Of a stretch of DNA of 64,000 nucleotides, positions 49,102-60,384 are shown piece by piece. The DNA is taken from positions 124,001 to 188,000 of the forward strand of contig CAJJDO010000045.1 in NCBI GenBank assembly GCA_905183005.1, written 5' to 3'. Source of the DNA: Paramecium pentaurelia (Eukaryota > Ciliophora > Oligohymenophorea > Peniculida > Parameciidae). The notes beneath the pieces were generated by a model that did not search any database, was not told where the DNA came from, and worked only from the letters and a program-made list of their open reading frames with translations. The translations under genes were made by a program, and so were the position numbers. Within the stretch, counting starts at the first letter, position 1; the number at the start of each line of letters is the position of its first letter.

Positions 49102-50466
49102 ATGTTGGCAGAATTGTAAGCAAGATAGGCTAGATTGGCCTTGCAAAAAATGACTCCAGAAGAGCGTGCTGCTTATGAAGCTAAGAATAAACCTCCTCCT
49201 CCTACTAATTCTGCAGATTTCCAAGCTAAACTTGCCATGTTAAATCAATAAGAACCAGGACCTGCATAATAATAACAAACAGCTCCTCCAAACACAAAAG
49301 TTATAGTAAACAAAGCTGCTCCTCCTCCTCCACCACCTCCACCACCCCCTCCTCCTCCCAAAGGAGCAGTACACTAATGTTATATCATTTTTAAAGCCAC
49401 CACCTCCACCACCCAAACCTCCTGGTCCTCCTGTTGCTAAACCAACAACTAACCCCACTAATCCACCTCCACCAAAACCAGCTTATTAGCCTCCTCCTCC
49501 TGTGCAAAACCTTCCACCTCCTCCTCCACCATAATAAAATGTGATGCCACCCCCTCCTCCACCATAATAAAATGTAATGCCACCTCCTCCACCACCAGTT
49601 CAATAATAAGTCCAAGCACCTTCATATTAACCTCCTACTCAGTCAACATAATAAACAAGTGACGTTACGTATTTCCCAGTGCCAGGTTAACAAAAGTAAT
49701 AATCACAAGAAGCATCCTTTCCTGTTCCAAAAAATTAACAGAGTACCTAATATTATATTTTGTTAAGGATAAACTGTAGGAGATGCTAAATAAGTTGAAT
49801 TTCCAGAACTTAAACAAGATAAGAAATAAAAAATTGAAATTAATTATTTTTTAGCTATTGCTGGTGTTAATTTACAATAATAAATATAAGCAACAACATT
49901 TGATAATATTGATAAAATTACACAATTAGCTGCTCCCTCTTAGAATGATAATCAAAATCCAGAATTTTTATCAATAAAAAAGGGATTTAGAAAATTAGAT
50001 TAGGATCCTTAATTGGCTGTGATATATTTTTAAAAATCTGATACATCAGTAGTAAAAGTTACAAAAAATTTTGAAAAATATCTTAGAAATGATAATAATA
50101 TATGGACATGTAATTAAAATAAGCAACATTTATAATTATTAAGGGAGAAATATGAGAATGAAATCAATAAATATAAGTCTGAATATAACTAAAATATTTA
50201 TTAGAATGTGTTGAAACAAATAGATGAAAATAGATTTTAAGCAGCTTCAAAAAAATTAGAAGAAATTATAAAAACAAAATTTAGTAATAATGATTATGTT
50301 GCAGCATAAGCATTACTACCATAAATTTAAGTAAATTATGTTAAAATTTGTTTAGAATTTAAAAGATACAAAAAAGAAATATGATGAATTGAACCCAGCT
50401 GCAAGACAAGATTTAGTAGGCTCCTTAGAATCGATGATGATGGCTATAGAATCTATGGCTTTATGA
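49102..50466 (+). CDS. proline-rich protein with helical C-terminal domain
   Basis: 428 residues after introns of 28, 25 and 25 nt; the count closes. Starts with a helical MLAELQARQARLALQKMTPE. Residues ~60-200 are a proline-rich region with runs of up to 13 Pro interrupted by QQNVM repeats, as in actin-regulating or Sec31/SRA1-type proteins. The C-terminal ~120 residues are helical (YKSEYNQNIYQNVLKQIDEN, KKLEEIIKTKFSNNDYVAAQ, DLVGSLESMMMAIESMAL), reminiscent of the SRA1/Sec31 C-terminal helix bundle. This relation is by eye only. Poly-Pro codons give the only GC-rich patch here (49310-49600). Confidence 0.75.
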
Positions 50467-50540
50467 ATTTAAAAATTAATATTATCATGCAAAAATAATA
50501 GATTATAATAATTGTATTAAAGTTTAAGTATGAATAAAGT

Positions 50541-51945
50541 TCATTTATTTTGATTGTTGATTAATCTTTTATTATATTTAATAAGTTTTTAAGTATATTA
50601 TTTAACTTTTTATTTTAAATGTAATATTTCTTAATTTTATATTGCCAATTTATCTTCTAAAGTTTATATTTATTATTATTTTAATTAGACTGAATTAGAG
50701 TAGTTCTATTCCATAATATTTAAATATTCTTTAGCATTTTTTTAGTTAATATTTTATCTTTTTAACACTTTAATTTATTAAGTGAGTAATTAGACTTAAG
50801 CATTTAATTATTTAATAGTTTAAATAGAATTTTTAAGATGAATATCTAAATCTATATTTTCTTTTTTTTCTGAATGAAAGGAATAATTAGAATAACTTTT
50901 TTTTAGATGATTAAAATTAACATTATTCTCATCAAATTAAAAAGATGCCAATTCTTATTTTATATCTGAAGTATCTTCATTAATATCAAATGCAGTAGTG
51001 TTAATTTCATCTCTAATATGATAATTTTCTCCTTAATGATCAATTGAAGAAAAAGCACCTATTTTATCAATTCCAATAGAATCTTATTTCTATGTTTAGA
51101 TAAGTAATTCTAACTCTGCTTTTTTGACCATTAAATCACTTATAGTATTAGTGTAGATCTTGTTTTGATTATTTAATTTTTAATTTTATATTTTAAATGT
51201 AGAGGTTTGTGATTATAATTCTTATAATTCTTAATTAGCTGACTATTTTAATTAATTATAATAATACATTAATTTATTCTAAGTGTTGATTTTTCTCTTT
51301 AAAATAATTTTATTGTAATTGTTCTATCTCGATTTGATATTTGAGTAATTATTTATTTAATGTGATTTGAACTTCTTCCAATTTAGCATTGTTTTCTTTA
51401 AATATTTTATTTTAGTTAATCAAAGAGATTTGCATATTTTCTTTAATTTCTAACTACTTTAAATTAAAATTTTTACTTCATTCTCAAGTTTATTAATTTT
51501 ATCTTCTAAAATAAAAATTTATTCTAAATGACTCTTTAATTTTTAATCAATTGTGTATTCATTTTATGCAATTTAATCTAATAAATATTAGTTCCACACT
51601 TTTTCTTATTCTTATAATTATTCAAAATATTTATTCTGTAAATGTTCCAATCTTATTTATAATTCTTAAATATGACTATAATAATACTAAAAATGATTAC
51701 TTTTTATATTAAATAACTTCTTCTTAATTACTAAAACTTGTTCTTTTAGAAGAGTGTTATAATTATAATTCTAATTGTTCTATGATTTAATCTTTTTCTA
51801 CTATTATATCAATAGCACTTTTTTCTAATTATTCAATTTAATTTTAGAGTTCATTAATGTTTTATAGTGCATAATCATATGCTTATATCATAGCTTTTAT
51901 ATCTAGATTTCTAAAAGCTTATAAAGAAAAAATAGTATTAAGCAT
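50541..51945 (-). CDS. long coiled-coil protein
   Basis: About 450 residues. From MLNTIFSLQAFRNLDIKAMI a nearly continuous coil (NINELQNQIEQLEKS, QEQEKVWNQYLLDQIAQNEY, NNAKLEEVQITLNKQ), then a short acidic linker with NEDTSDIKQELASFQFDENN and HSEKKENIDLDIHLKNS, and a second coil to the end (TLEDKLAIQNQEILHLKQKV). Introns of 25 nt (near 51690) and 20 nt (near 51470) fit, at least one more of length 3n+1 is needed around 51200. No family recognised; structural role inferred. Confidence 0.65.
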
Positions 51946-52395
51946 AATAAAATTAAGTATAAAATAAATATTATTTTTAGATGTATTAAGTTTAGAATAA
52001 TATAATTTAATTAAAAGGTAATTAAATTAATATAAGGATTTAATGTAGAAGTGATTTCTTTAATAGTTTAAATTATATACTAAAATAGTATTTCCTTTAT
52101 ATTGTTAAATGAGAATTTTATATTCATTCATATTTAATAATTATAGTTTTAAATTTAGAATCATAAATTATATTGATCTATAGTTTTAATAAAATATAAG
52201 AATTATATTAGTTTTTTTTAAAAGGAATTGAAATTATTGATTGATCAGATTATGAATTATTTAAAAATATTTTATGATATTTATTAAAGTGTAATTATAA
52301 ATAGTTAAAATACTTAATATGTTTACATTTTATAATTATAAATTTGAGGTAAATATTTCCCCTTATGAGTTAATCAAATAAAACTCAAAAAAAAT
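51946..52395. other. intergenic, very AT-rich, no gene seen
   Basis: Runs of A/T with only scattered G/C. Upstream of the minus-strand coil and of a small plus-strand ORF. No repeats or RNA gene recognised. Confidence 0.5.
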
Positions 52396-52713
52396 ATGTT
52401 TGAATATGATAAGGATAGGAACTCTAAATACGATTGGTATAGCATTTAAATTAAAAAATTAATAGATAACAATTCAATATAATCCATTTAATCTCAAATA
52501 AGAATATTTAGAGAATAAAATGAATTTAGTTAGATTTACCTTAATGTTGACAGTTAGTTATAGAATACAAGTTAACTATACTCATTTATAAGTATAAGTA
52601 AGTTTTTAGAGATATTTTGTTTTTCTGCATTTAATTATGATACTCTAATTGTGGGAAAATATTGGTTACTCAAAATTATGTGTGTGTATTAGTAGTATAA
52701 TGGAAATTAATGA
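52396..52713 (+). CDS. possible 105-residue hypothetical protein
   Basis: Single open frame MFEYDKDRNSKYDWYSIQIK to TGA 52711-52713. The first half is hydrophilic and Gln/Ser-rich, the second half hydrophobic (FLEIFCFSAFNYDTLIVG). No family recognised. The length is close to what chance could give with one stop codon, so this may not be real; a small intron at 52589-52606 is also possible. Confidence 0.35.
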
Positions 52714-52865
52714 GGTAGGAACTATTTCAATGAGAAATAAGAACAACATTTTTTTCAGTTTACTTTGTGGCAAACAATACAATTAATTATTTATTCAAAT
52801 ATTTGTTTAACTTTTAAAAAAAACAAATAAATTAGATTCATTAATAAAAAAAAAAGTATTTCAGA

Positions 52866-53286
52866 ATGGACTAAAGCGAGAATTTTGAATAGGATTAGGG
52901 ACCAATCGACTATTATAAGGAATCAATAAGGCTATATTACTATAATATTGTTTTACATTCTTATGTATATATTTAGTATTTAGTATTAGTTGGAAAGAGT
53001 GAACTAAGAAAAAAATGAAATTAAGTCTAAATTGTAAAAATTCTAAGTTTTAGAGGATTAAGAGAGTGATATATCATTAGAGGATAAACGTAAAAGAAAT
53101 AGGAGAAGTGCAGTTGAAATACCTAGAAGTCATGTATGTACAATCTCTAATTGCAATAAATCCTATGGATCTGAGGGTTCATTGATGTAACATATGAAGA
53201 TCAAACATGGCATGGTGATGAATCAGGATAAAATTGGTCAAGTTCTTGATCAGTTTAGATTTCAATATAGTAGTAACTCAAACTGA
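52866..53286 (+). CDS. small single C2H2 zinc-finger protein
   Basis: 131 residues after one 25-nt intron (near 52970-52994). After an acidic/Gln N-terminus and a short coil comes a basic patch KRKRNRRSAVEIPRS, then one classical C2H2 finger with Cys-x4-Cys-x12-His-x4-His spacing (VCTISNCNKSYGSEGSLMQH plus MKIKH). The tail is short. Fingers of this kind usually bind nucleic acid; a single finger with a basic flank is consistent with DNA binding, but targets are unknown. Upstream spacing is 152 bases. Confidence 0.75.
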
Positions 53287-53312
53287 TATTAATTAATATA
53301 ATTAATGGATCA

Positions 53313-53872
53313 ATGTTTTGTATATTCTAGAATTACATCATTCTTCAAAGGTAATTTCACCCTCCCAAATCTAACCAAATTCTAACTATAGATGATTTAA
53401 AAAAGAAATCACTATTCTTAGAATTAGTTTTAGGATCAACTCTTTCCAAAAGAGCATTTGGATTTAATCACAAAGTCACAAATAACACTACAACCTTTAT
53501 GTAATACTTTAACAAATATCTTTGTTTGAATTCCTTTGCTGCAGAATAAAACATAAAAATACTCAATTAAATATTCTAATGGTTTCATAAATAATTCAAT
53601 TCACTGAATTACTTAATAAATCATAATATTCATTAGATCTTAATCAATAATAAGAGTTGCAATTAAAATTCTATTCAATATCATTATTAATAGATAAACT
53701 AATGTTGATAATTGTATTTATATATTATATATTATACAAAAATGGATCTAATTTAATAACTATAAAAATAATAACTCTATTCATAATTATAAATAGGTTT
53801 AGTAAATAATACTATTTATCTAAATCTAATAATAGATTTATAAGAAATCCTTAGAGAATATTTTAATATTGA
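53313..53872 (+). CDS. hypothetical protein, exon structure uncertain
   Basis: Frame from ATG 53313 reads MFCIFQNYIILQRQFHPPKS, then IDDLKKKSLFLELVLGSTLS and GFNHKVTNNTTTFM. In this frame it ends at TGA 53706-53708. Another frame continues with FTELLNKSQYSLDLNQQQ and a hydrophobic LLIDKLMLIIVFIYYIL up to TGA 53870-53872; a 44-nt intron near 53497 would connect them. No family recognised. Confidence 0.4.
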
Positions 53873-53934
53873 AATGGTTTAATGTTTAATATTTATTTAT
53901 AAATCATAATAAGGTGGAATAATCAAATTAGTTC

Positions 53935-54215
53935 TCAATAATCCTCATAATTCTTGTGTGAAGACTTGTCACTTAATAAATTAAGTTCTATTAGAATTTG
54001 AGTAAATAATATATTTCCATACTTACAGGTTACTATGAGTTTTATACTTTATCTAATTTTGTTAATTATTTTTCTAGTTTTTTTGTTTATTTGCTTCTAA
54101 AATCTAACTTTTTTGATTTTCCTTTATCATCTTCTGAGAAATCATCATCATCTCTTAGATTAAAATCATCATTAGAAGTATCTAAAGATAGTTGTTTTTA
54201 AGACTTTCTGTCCAT
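53935..54215 (-). CDS. small acidic/basic hypothetical protein
   Basis: 81 residues if a 35-nt intron near 53997-54031 is removed; the count closes. MDRKSQKQLSLDTSNDDFNL, acidic RDDDDFSEDDKGKSKK, a short coil (KQTKKLEKQLTKLDKV) and a tail KSSHKNYEDY. No family recognised. Convergent with the preceding plus-strand gene. Confidence 0.5.
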
Positions 54216-54515
54216 TAAATAATGAATATAAAGTAAAATATTATAAGGATTGAATCTTATATATAAATTATCATGATATTTATTTTTAATTCATTGCAAT
54301 TATAACAATGATAAATTTATAAATAAGTTTTTTAAAAATTTATGTAATTATTGTAATTAAATATATTTAATTAAAGTTGAATCACATTAATTTTAGATGA
54401 TATAAAACATAAAATAGGATAATATAATCAATATCTGTAATAATATTTTATTTAAACTAACTATAATAGATAAATTAAGATTTTATTATGTCAATTATTT
54501 ACAATAATATAATTG
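54216..54515. other. intergenic, AT-rich, no gene seen
   Basis: About 300 bases of AT-rich DNA between divergent gene models. No recognisable element. Confidence 0.45.
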
Positions 54516-55179
54516 TATTTTATGAATTATTCTAGTAATGATTAGATAATCAATAACTGTTAAAACAATCAAAGAAACTCAAGAAATTAGAAGATTTAAG
54601 GATTAATTTTTAATTTCATGAAAAGTAAATGAATATACATCAAAAACTTACATACTAAAATTTCATAAATAAATTACCTAAATTTACATTTAATACATAG
54701 ATCAAATAAAATCTTATTGGATTATGAAAAAGACTATAATAAACCAACTGAATAAGAAAATGAATAATTTAATGGTTTCAGAAGAGTCTCTTTATGGTTA
54801 AGTTCAATTAAACCCTTTAAACCTAACACATAATTATAAATAAATGATCATATTGGCTTGAATAATACTATTAATTTAGTTTTTAACAAATTCAAAAATA
54901 TTAAAGAAGGGTTTGAAACTATTATTACTTATAAAACCTTTGATAAATAAAAATATGAAAAATGATAAGTAATTTCATTTTCTTTTTAGGCTTTTCTTGA
55001 TGATTTAGTCCATAAAGGAAATCTATCTCACAATTTAACTAATATTAAAAACCAATTTTATAAAAAATAGAATATTTTTTTAAATCATGGTAAAAGGTGT
55101 ATATAAAAATCTCAGATTAATTAATAATTTGAAGAAAAATTGAAGCACTTTAATACTCTATTTAATCGATATTATTGAG
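54516..55179 (+). CDS. possible hypothetical gene in several frames
   Basis: Protein-like pieces follow each other in different frames: a coil with KQSKKLKKLEDLRINF, then RRVSLWLSSIKPFKPN and KFKNIKEGFETIITYKTF, then after a possible 21-nt intron near 54968, AFLDDLVHKGNLSHNLTNIK and a Gln-rich end before TGA near 55177. The junctions do not all resolve, so this is either an intron-rich gene or a decaying one. No family recognised. Confidence 0.35.
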
Positions 55180-55785
55180 AATTAACAAACTTTGAATAAA
55201 ATATTAAATATTTTTGAAAAAATAATAAGTTTGAATAATGATAATAGTATTGTTTTACATAAAGTTTATATAAATAATCTATCTCATTTTATCATACTTC
55301 ATAAAATTAATAAATTTCATTAAAAAATACAATAAAAATTATGTTTATCTACTTAAACAACAAAAATATTTATTTGTAGAATTATTTAACTTTATTTTAA
55401 TTTGATTTTTGTTATTTCCATATTTAATACATATGTAATTTATGGTAGATTTGCGGTTGAATATATTTAAAATGAAATTCTATAGAGAATACTAAATTGG
55501 TCTCTGTAATTAATTTTAGACCCTTAATCCTAATGATTAGACAATTTACTAAGTCATTTTTTATCATATTAAATATGTTGGCACCAATTATCTTAAAAGT
55601 ATTTATATGATTTTGAATCTGTAAAATTCATCTGTTTATCATTTATCTTATAGATTAAGACATGGCACTTAAATACTATCTTCTATATGATTTTTTGTTT
55701 ATTAATTCTGTAATCATTAATAAAAGGCAGATTTTAGGTGAATCAAATAATTCACCAATTATGCCATTTGCAAATTAGTTTTATT
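55180..55785. other. intergenic, no gene seen
   Basis: AT-rich region 3' of two convergent gene models. Only short frames; nothing recognisable. Confidence 0.5.
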
Positions 55786-57794
55786 TCATGAAAATAATTA
55801 TAATTATTATTAAATCAATTAAGCTTCATTTTCATTCTTTGCCACTAATAAATCAATTCTCTCCAAATATTCTAATTCCTCTTATAGTTTATTGATAATT
55901 TGAATTTATTTTTATTCTCCTTTTTTAATAAATTTTTAAACTTTCTCTGTTACATTCTCAAAAGGTTAAAAATTCTAATTTATCTAAGGAATTATTGGAC
56001 CAGGAGAATTTCTCAATTCATTCCAATTAATAGATGCTAAAAATGAATGATTTTTAATTTCATCTATTGATCCATATCCTAATCTTTGAGTATAATCAGG
56101 ATTTAATAATTTCTTTAATAAATCATAAGCTTATTATGATATTTATTCTTCTGGATCATTACCAATTTCAGGCCATTCAATGTCTCCATTTAATATATTC
56201 TGATAGATCTTCTCAACAGAATCATCATTAAAAGGAGGAATACCAACTAAAAATTCATACAATATAATTCCAAGAGACCAAAAATCTTAAGATTTATGAG
56301 AAAATGATTGACCCCTAATAATTTCAGGGGCTATATAATCTGGAGTTCCAATAATTCTTCTTTCAGAATTTTCAGGAATAATATTAGACTTTCTAAAAGA
56401 TCTCCCCTTTATCATTTGATATATAGGTTATGGAGATGAATCATTTTATGTAAAATTCTATTAACTACACTTTTTAATCATTATTTTATTGATACCCAAT
56501 TCACTTAAACCAAAATCAGCTAATTTGATATGTCCATATTAATCTAATAATATATTTTCTGGTTTTAAATCTCTATGTATTATATTATTATTATGTAAAT
56601 ATTCCAAAGCTATAAGTATTTCAGAAAAATAATGTTTAGCTATGTTCTCATCAAAAGCCTAGAATAAATTTAATAATTTACTCCTTCATTGATGAGAATT
56701 TTAGAGAAATCTCCTCCAATCATATATTCTTATGCAAAACATAAAGATGATTCATGTTAAAAAGAGTAATAAGCTTTAACTACATAATCACCTGTTAAAA
56801 TTTCAAATATGTTTCTCTCTTATTTAAGTTATTCCAATAATCTTTCGAATCTTTTATTACAACAATTAATTATTTTCATTGCATATAAGTCTCCAGTTAT
56901 AATTCTTTTTACTAAAAAGACACTTCCATATGCTCCTTATCCTATTTACCTTATAAAATTAAAGTCTTTTAATCCTATATTTCTTTCCTTTGTTTTATTC
57001 TCAATATCTAATCTTATAATTTCAGTGTCTGAAAAATATCCTCTTTATAATTCAAAAAAACAAGTAGATTCAAAATTTAAATCATTCTTTCTTTAAATTG
57101 GATTATTTTCTACAACAATAGTATCTATAATATCATCTGTTTCACTATCTGAACTTCCTGTTTTAGCAAAATAACTTTTCTTTTTAATCTATTGTCTAAG
57201 TTTTGGTTAATCTGAATTTTATTCTTCTTCTGAAGAAAAAGTTGACTATCTCTATGGGAATTTGGACAGTTTACCTCGTTTTCTAAGATTATCAATAATA
57301 GATATCGATTTAACTGGAGTATCTGGTCGAGAATTACTTTTTTTATCTGATTGTGTATCTTCTGAAAAACTTAACTGACGTCATAAATTTATACTTAGGT
57401 GAATTCAAATAATCAGAAAATGAGTTTATTCTGTTATGAGTTTCGCTGTTAGATTTAGGACTGTCTTTACTGAACTTGCTTAATCTAAAGGATATGCTAG
57501 GAATGCTTTAAAATTTAGCTAATAGTCTTTGAATATTTAATACTTTTATAACATAAGTCTAATCTCTAATTTATCAGACTATTCATTTCTTCTATCAAAT
57601 TCAAAATATAAGGATTACTTACAATTTGTTGGGCTTACATGAATTCATTCTGAGATATAAGATGATCTAAAATATGGATGTATTAAATTACATTTGGCAT
57701 CTACCTCAGAATTTAGTGTTCTTTCTCCATATGAAATTAAGACTTATAGTATTTTATATTCTTAGTAAATCTATTATGTATATTCATCAGACAT
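55786..57794 (-). CDS. AGC-type Ser/Thr kinase, MAST/RIM15/Greatwall-like
   Basis: 636 residues after introns of 25, 25, 25 and 23 nt; the count closes. The N-terminal ~280 residues are mostly disordered and Ser-rich (FRLSKFSKDSPKSNSETHN, SFSDYLNSPNFSEDTQ, TGSSDSETDDIIDTIV). Kinase from ~290: IGQGAYGSVFLVKR, DLYAMKII, then LAFAQ-like hinge CFAQEYMIGGDF, HRDLKPENILLD, IKLADFGLSELG, an insert of ~45 residues, then GTPDYIAPEIIRGQ and FWSLGIILYEFLVG. The linker between DFG and APE and the GTPDYIAPE block are typical of the MAST/RIM15/Greatwall branch of AGC kinases. The tail ends in a coil; a hydrophobic FxxF motif was not clear. Known relatives control cell cycle or nutrient response; the role here is inferred. 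Confidence 0.88.
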
Positions 57795-58061
57795 CTAATC
57801 CCATTTCAATCTTAGACTATTAAGACTATTTTAGATATAACTTCAATACTATTTTTAACCCCTTGAATGAATTTAGTGCTTTTTTTTATAAGCATTTTCA
57901 CAAACTTTGGCTACTTACAAATTTAATTTGATCTCTTTCCTTCGATATTCAGCACGAGTTTTGCATGTTTCGTTGTGTAATTTAAGAAAATCTATCTTTA
58001 TTAGCAAATTGCAGATTCTACAGATAATTTTATATTCCATTATTTTATTTAAGTATTTATT
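57795..58061. promoter_or_regulatory. divergent promoter region, kinase/t-SNARE
   Basis: 267 bases between two divergently transcribed genes. Overlapping opposing ORFs in and next to it look like chance. No element can be named. Confidence 0.35.
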
Positions 58062-58512
58062 ATGCAATAACCAGATTTTTCTGATTGTAAGGAATACTCC
58101 TTGGAAGAAATGAAGAATTTCTAAAATGAAGAAGATATACAGAAACTCACTCAAATTTAAAAAGAGTTGCATTTATTAAAGGATGTTTAAGATGAAATTG
58201 ATTTACTTGTTTCAAAAAATGAAGATCCATTAGATATAATTTCAGATTAAGCTTAGAAATCAAGCACAAATGTTAATAATATTAAATAATCAGCAGAATA
58301 GGCCTTAGATGATACATTAAATCTGTATTTATTTATTTAAAATTCTAAATAGAAGAAGCACTAAAATGACTCTTGCATTCTCAGGAGTTATTGGAGCATT
58401 TTCAATGATTAAAGGATTTGGACTTACTATTGGTGCTGTAGTAGGGGGATATATTGGTCGAAAAGCAGGCTAATTATCATAAGGAAATATTAAAGAAAAA
58501 GCTAGTGATTGA
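58062..58512 (+). CDS. t-SNARE-like tail-anchored protein
   Basis: 140 residues after one 28-nt intron near 58322-58349; the count closes. An N-terminal short helix, a SNARE-like heptad region ~40-95 (DEIDLLVSKNEDPLDIISDQ, STNVNNIKQSAEQALDDT) with a central Asp/Gln layer, then a C-terminal hydrophobic region with Gly-rich face (FSGVIGAFSMIKGFGLTIGA and VVGGYIGRKAG). SNAREs drive membrane fusion. The Gly-rich double hydrophobic tail recalls syntaxin 17, but the SNARE motif is short, so the assignment is tentative. Confidence 0.6.
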
Positions 58513-58794
58513 TACTTATTACTTTTGATAAATATCGATATTCTAATTATATTGATATCAACTTAAGTTAATCATTAATAAAAAGTCACTTAAATATTCA
58601 GTTTCTAGTTAGTTCTATAATTTTAATAACTGATCCTCTAAAGTTTTCTTTATGTATAATTCATTCGAGCTTTTATGATAAACAATATAATTTTAGAACT
58701 TTCTCTTATATATTGGTTGTTAGGATATAAAGAATTGTATATTTATAGATTTGGGTATATAAAATAAAAAGAAAGATCATTCTAAATTTAAGAC

Positions 58795-58992
58795 TCACTT
58801 ATTTCTTTGGATAAAAGAGGCAGTTTGTAAGGGACTAACGATGGACTTTTAAGAGGCTCGTCTTTGGAATATTGGATTCTTTTTAATCACATAAGGACTT
58901 TCATCTTGACTATTGAACTAGATTTATATCTAAGTCTTTGTAGATGAATGAGGTTAAGATTTTTAAGAAGGTTTAGAATTCATGCAGCCCAT
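58795..58992 (-). CDS. small MGC protein 1 (predicted N-acylated, 65 aa)
   Basis: One frame of 66 codons from ATG 58992 to TGA 58795-58797. MGCMNSKPSQKSQPHSSTKT fits an N-myristoylation signal (Gly2, Ser6) with an adjacent cysteine for palmitoylation, so it should sit on the inner face of a membrane. Rest is Ser/Gln/Lys-rich and has a PKA-like site RRAS (in PIFQRRASQKS). No family recognised. A second short gene with the same kind of start lies about 0.85 kb upstream on the same strand. Confidence 0.55.
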
Positions 58993-59847
58993 TATTTATT
59001 TTAAATATTTATATTAAAACAATAGTACTGAGCCTTAAAATCCGAAATAAAAATAATTATTTTTAATAAGACTAATTAAATATAATTATAAAAAATAAAT
59101 TGAAGTTATCTTTAAGTGTTTCAATATTTTCAGAATAATCTATAAGTAGAATAAATAAATTATAGAATTTCATTAACCATTATTTCATATAAATAGAGTT
59201 CTGAAACATAAGCTTTTGATGAATTTTAATAAAAGAGAATCATATTATAGTGTCATTTATCAAATTTATATTATTTATGTTAAAGTGTATTATTTTTTAA
59301 TAAAGAACTGAATCAAATGTTAATATTTTTTGATTTGTTTTTCAAAATAAGTTTCCATTAATAAATTTATTATTATTATTAATTTGTTTAATATATTTAA
59401 TTATTTAAACAATCTAATATATAAGAAATAAACTATTCACTTAAAAACTATATTAGAAAACTTAAAAATTTTTATAATGTTAAGAAATTGTATTTATCAA
59501 TTAAATAATTCCAAATAAAATATGGCTTATAAAAATTGAAATTATAAACTTTATTTTGATAATTCAATTCTATTATTTATGTTTAGAATCAAAAAAAATT
59601 ATATATAATATCAATTATTATTTAATATAATCAAATTATTAAGTTATTGATGTAATGATTCAATTTATGTTTATAAAACTTTAAGTCTTTCTTATATTCA
59701 TTTGGATAACTTTAGTTAGGTATTTATAAGTGTATTTAATAATAATAATTCATCAATATTAATAGAATTGTCCTCATTTTGTTATTACTACAATTGCATC
59801 ATATATATATTTAAAAAAATATCAATATAAAAATAACTGAATCAATA
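58993..59847. other. intergenic, very AT-rich, no gene seen
   Basis: Between two small MGC genes. Long A/T runs and only short frames. No repeat or RNA gene recognised. Confidence 0.45.
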
Positions 59848-60137
59848 TCAAAAGTATGGGCAACTATTAGATGGTTGAAAATAGTTGATCTTTTACTTAT
59901 GATCTAAAAATTGCTATAATAATTAATACCATTCATAGACCAAGTTAACCCTTTGTGTTAGATGAGTTTGGCATTAAAGAAATGATCTGAAATATTAGTA
60001 GGCAAATGAGCAGCAGGGTATTAGTCATTATGATATGGTTTCAGTGTAAATTCATTTGATGGCGAATTAGTGAGAGGAGGACTTAATATGATTATTGATA
60101 TATCAGCACTTGGAGCCTTCTGTTGAATACATCCCAT
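59848..60137 (-). CDS. small MGC protein 2 (predicted N-acylated, 87 aa)
   Basis: 87 residues after one 26-nt intron near 59898-59923; the count closes. MGCIQQKAPSADISIIILSP: Gly2 and Cys3 again suggest myristoyl plus palmitoyl anchoring, though position 6 is Gln instead of the favoured Ser/Thr. The body has SPPLTNSPSNEF and is Pro/Asn/Ser-rich without a known domain, ending NYFQPSNSCPYF. Same strand as the other MGC gene, separated by 0.85 kb of noncoding DNA. Confidence 0.55.
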
Positions 60138-60384
60138 AAATTTCCTATATGATTTGCTAAATTTAATTAACTTATTTATTAAATATGTAAAAATTTAAAT
60201 AAATACATTAGAATCAATCTATTAAAGAAGAAAAAAATCAATTTTTGAATTTATGAATAAAAATATCTCTTTGATACATGATTGTAGAGTAAAGTTATTT
60301 ATTTTTTGAAAATTATAAGAAATGAATAAATTCTTATAATTAAATATAATATTTAATAAAAAATTAATACTAATTTATACCAAT

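Noticed and set aside
49240..49615. Minus-strand Gly/Trp/Arg-rich ORFs
   Set aside because: Antisense of the proline-rich region; the plus strand has three well-placed introns and a closed codon count.
56809..57096. Plus-strand hydrophobic ORF
   Set aside because: Antisense to the MAST-like kinase, whose motifs are clear.
57907..58172. Overlapping ORFs on both strands
   Set aside because: Lie in the divergent promoter and over the t-SNARE gene; no protein-like pattern.
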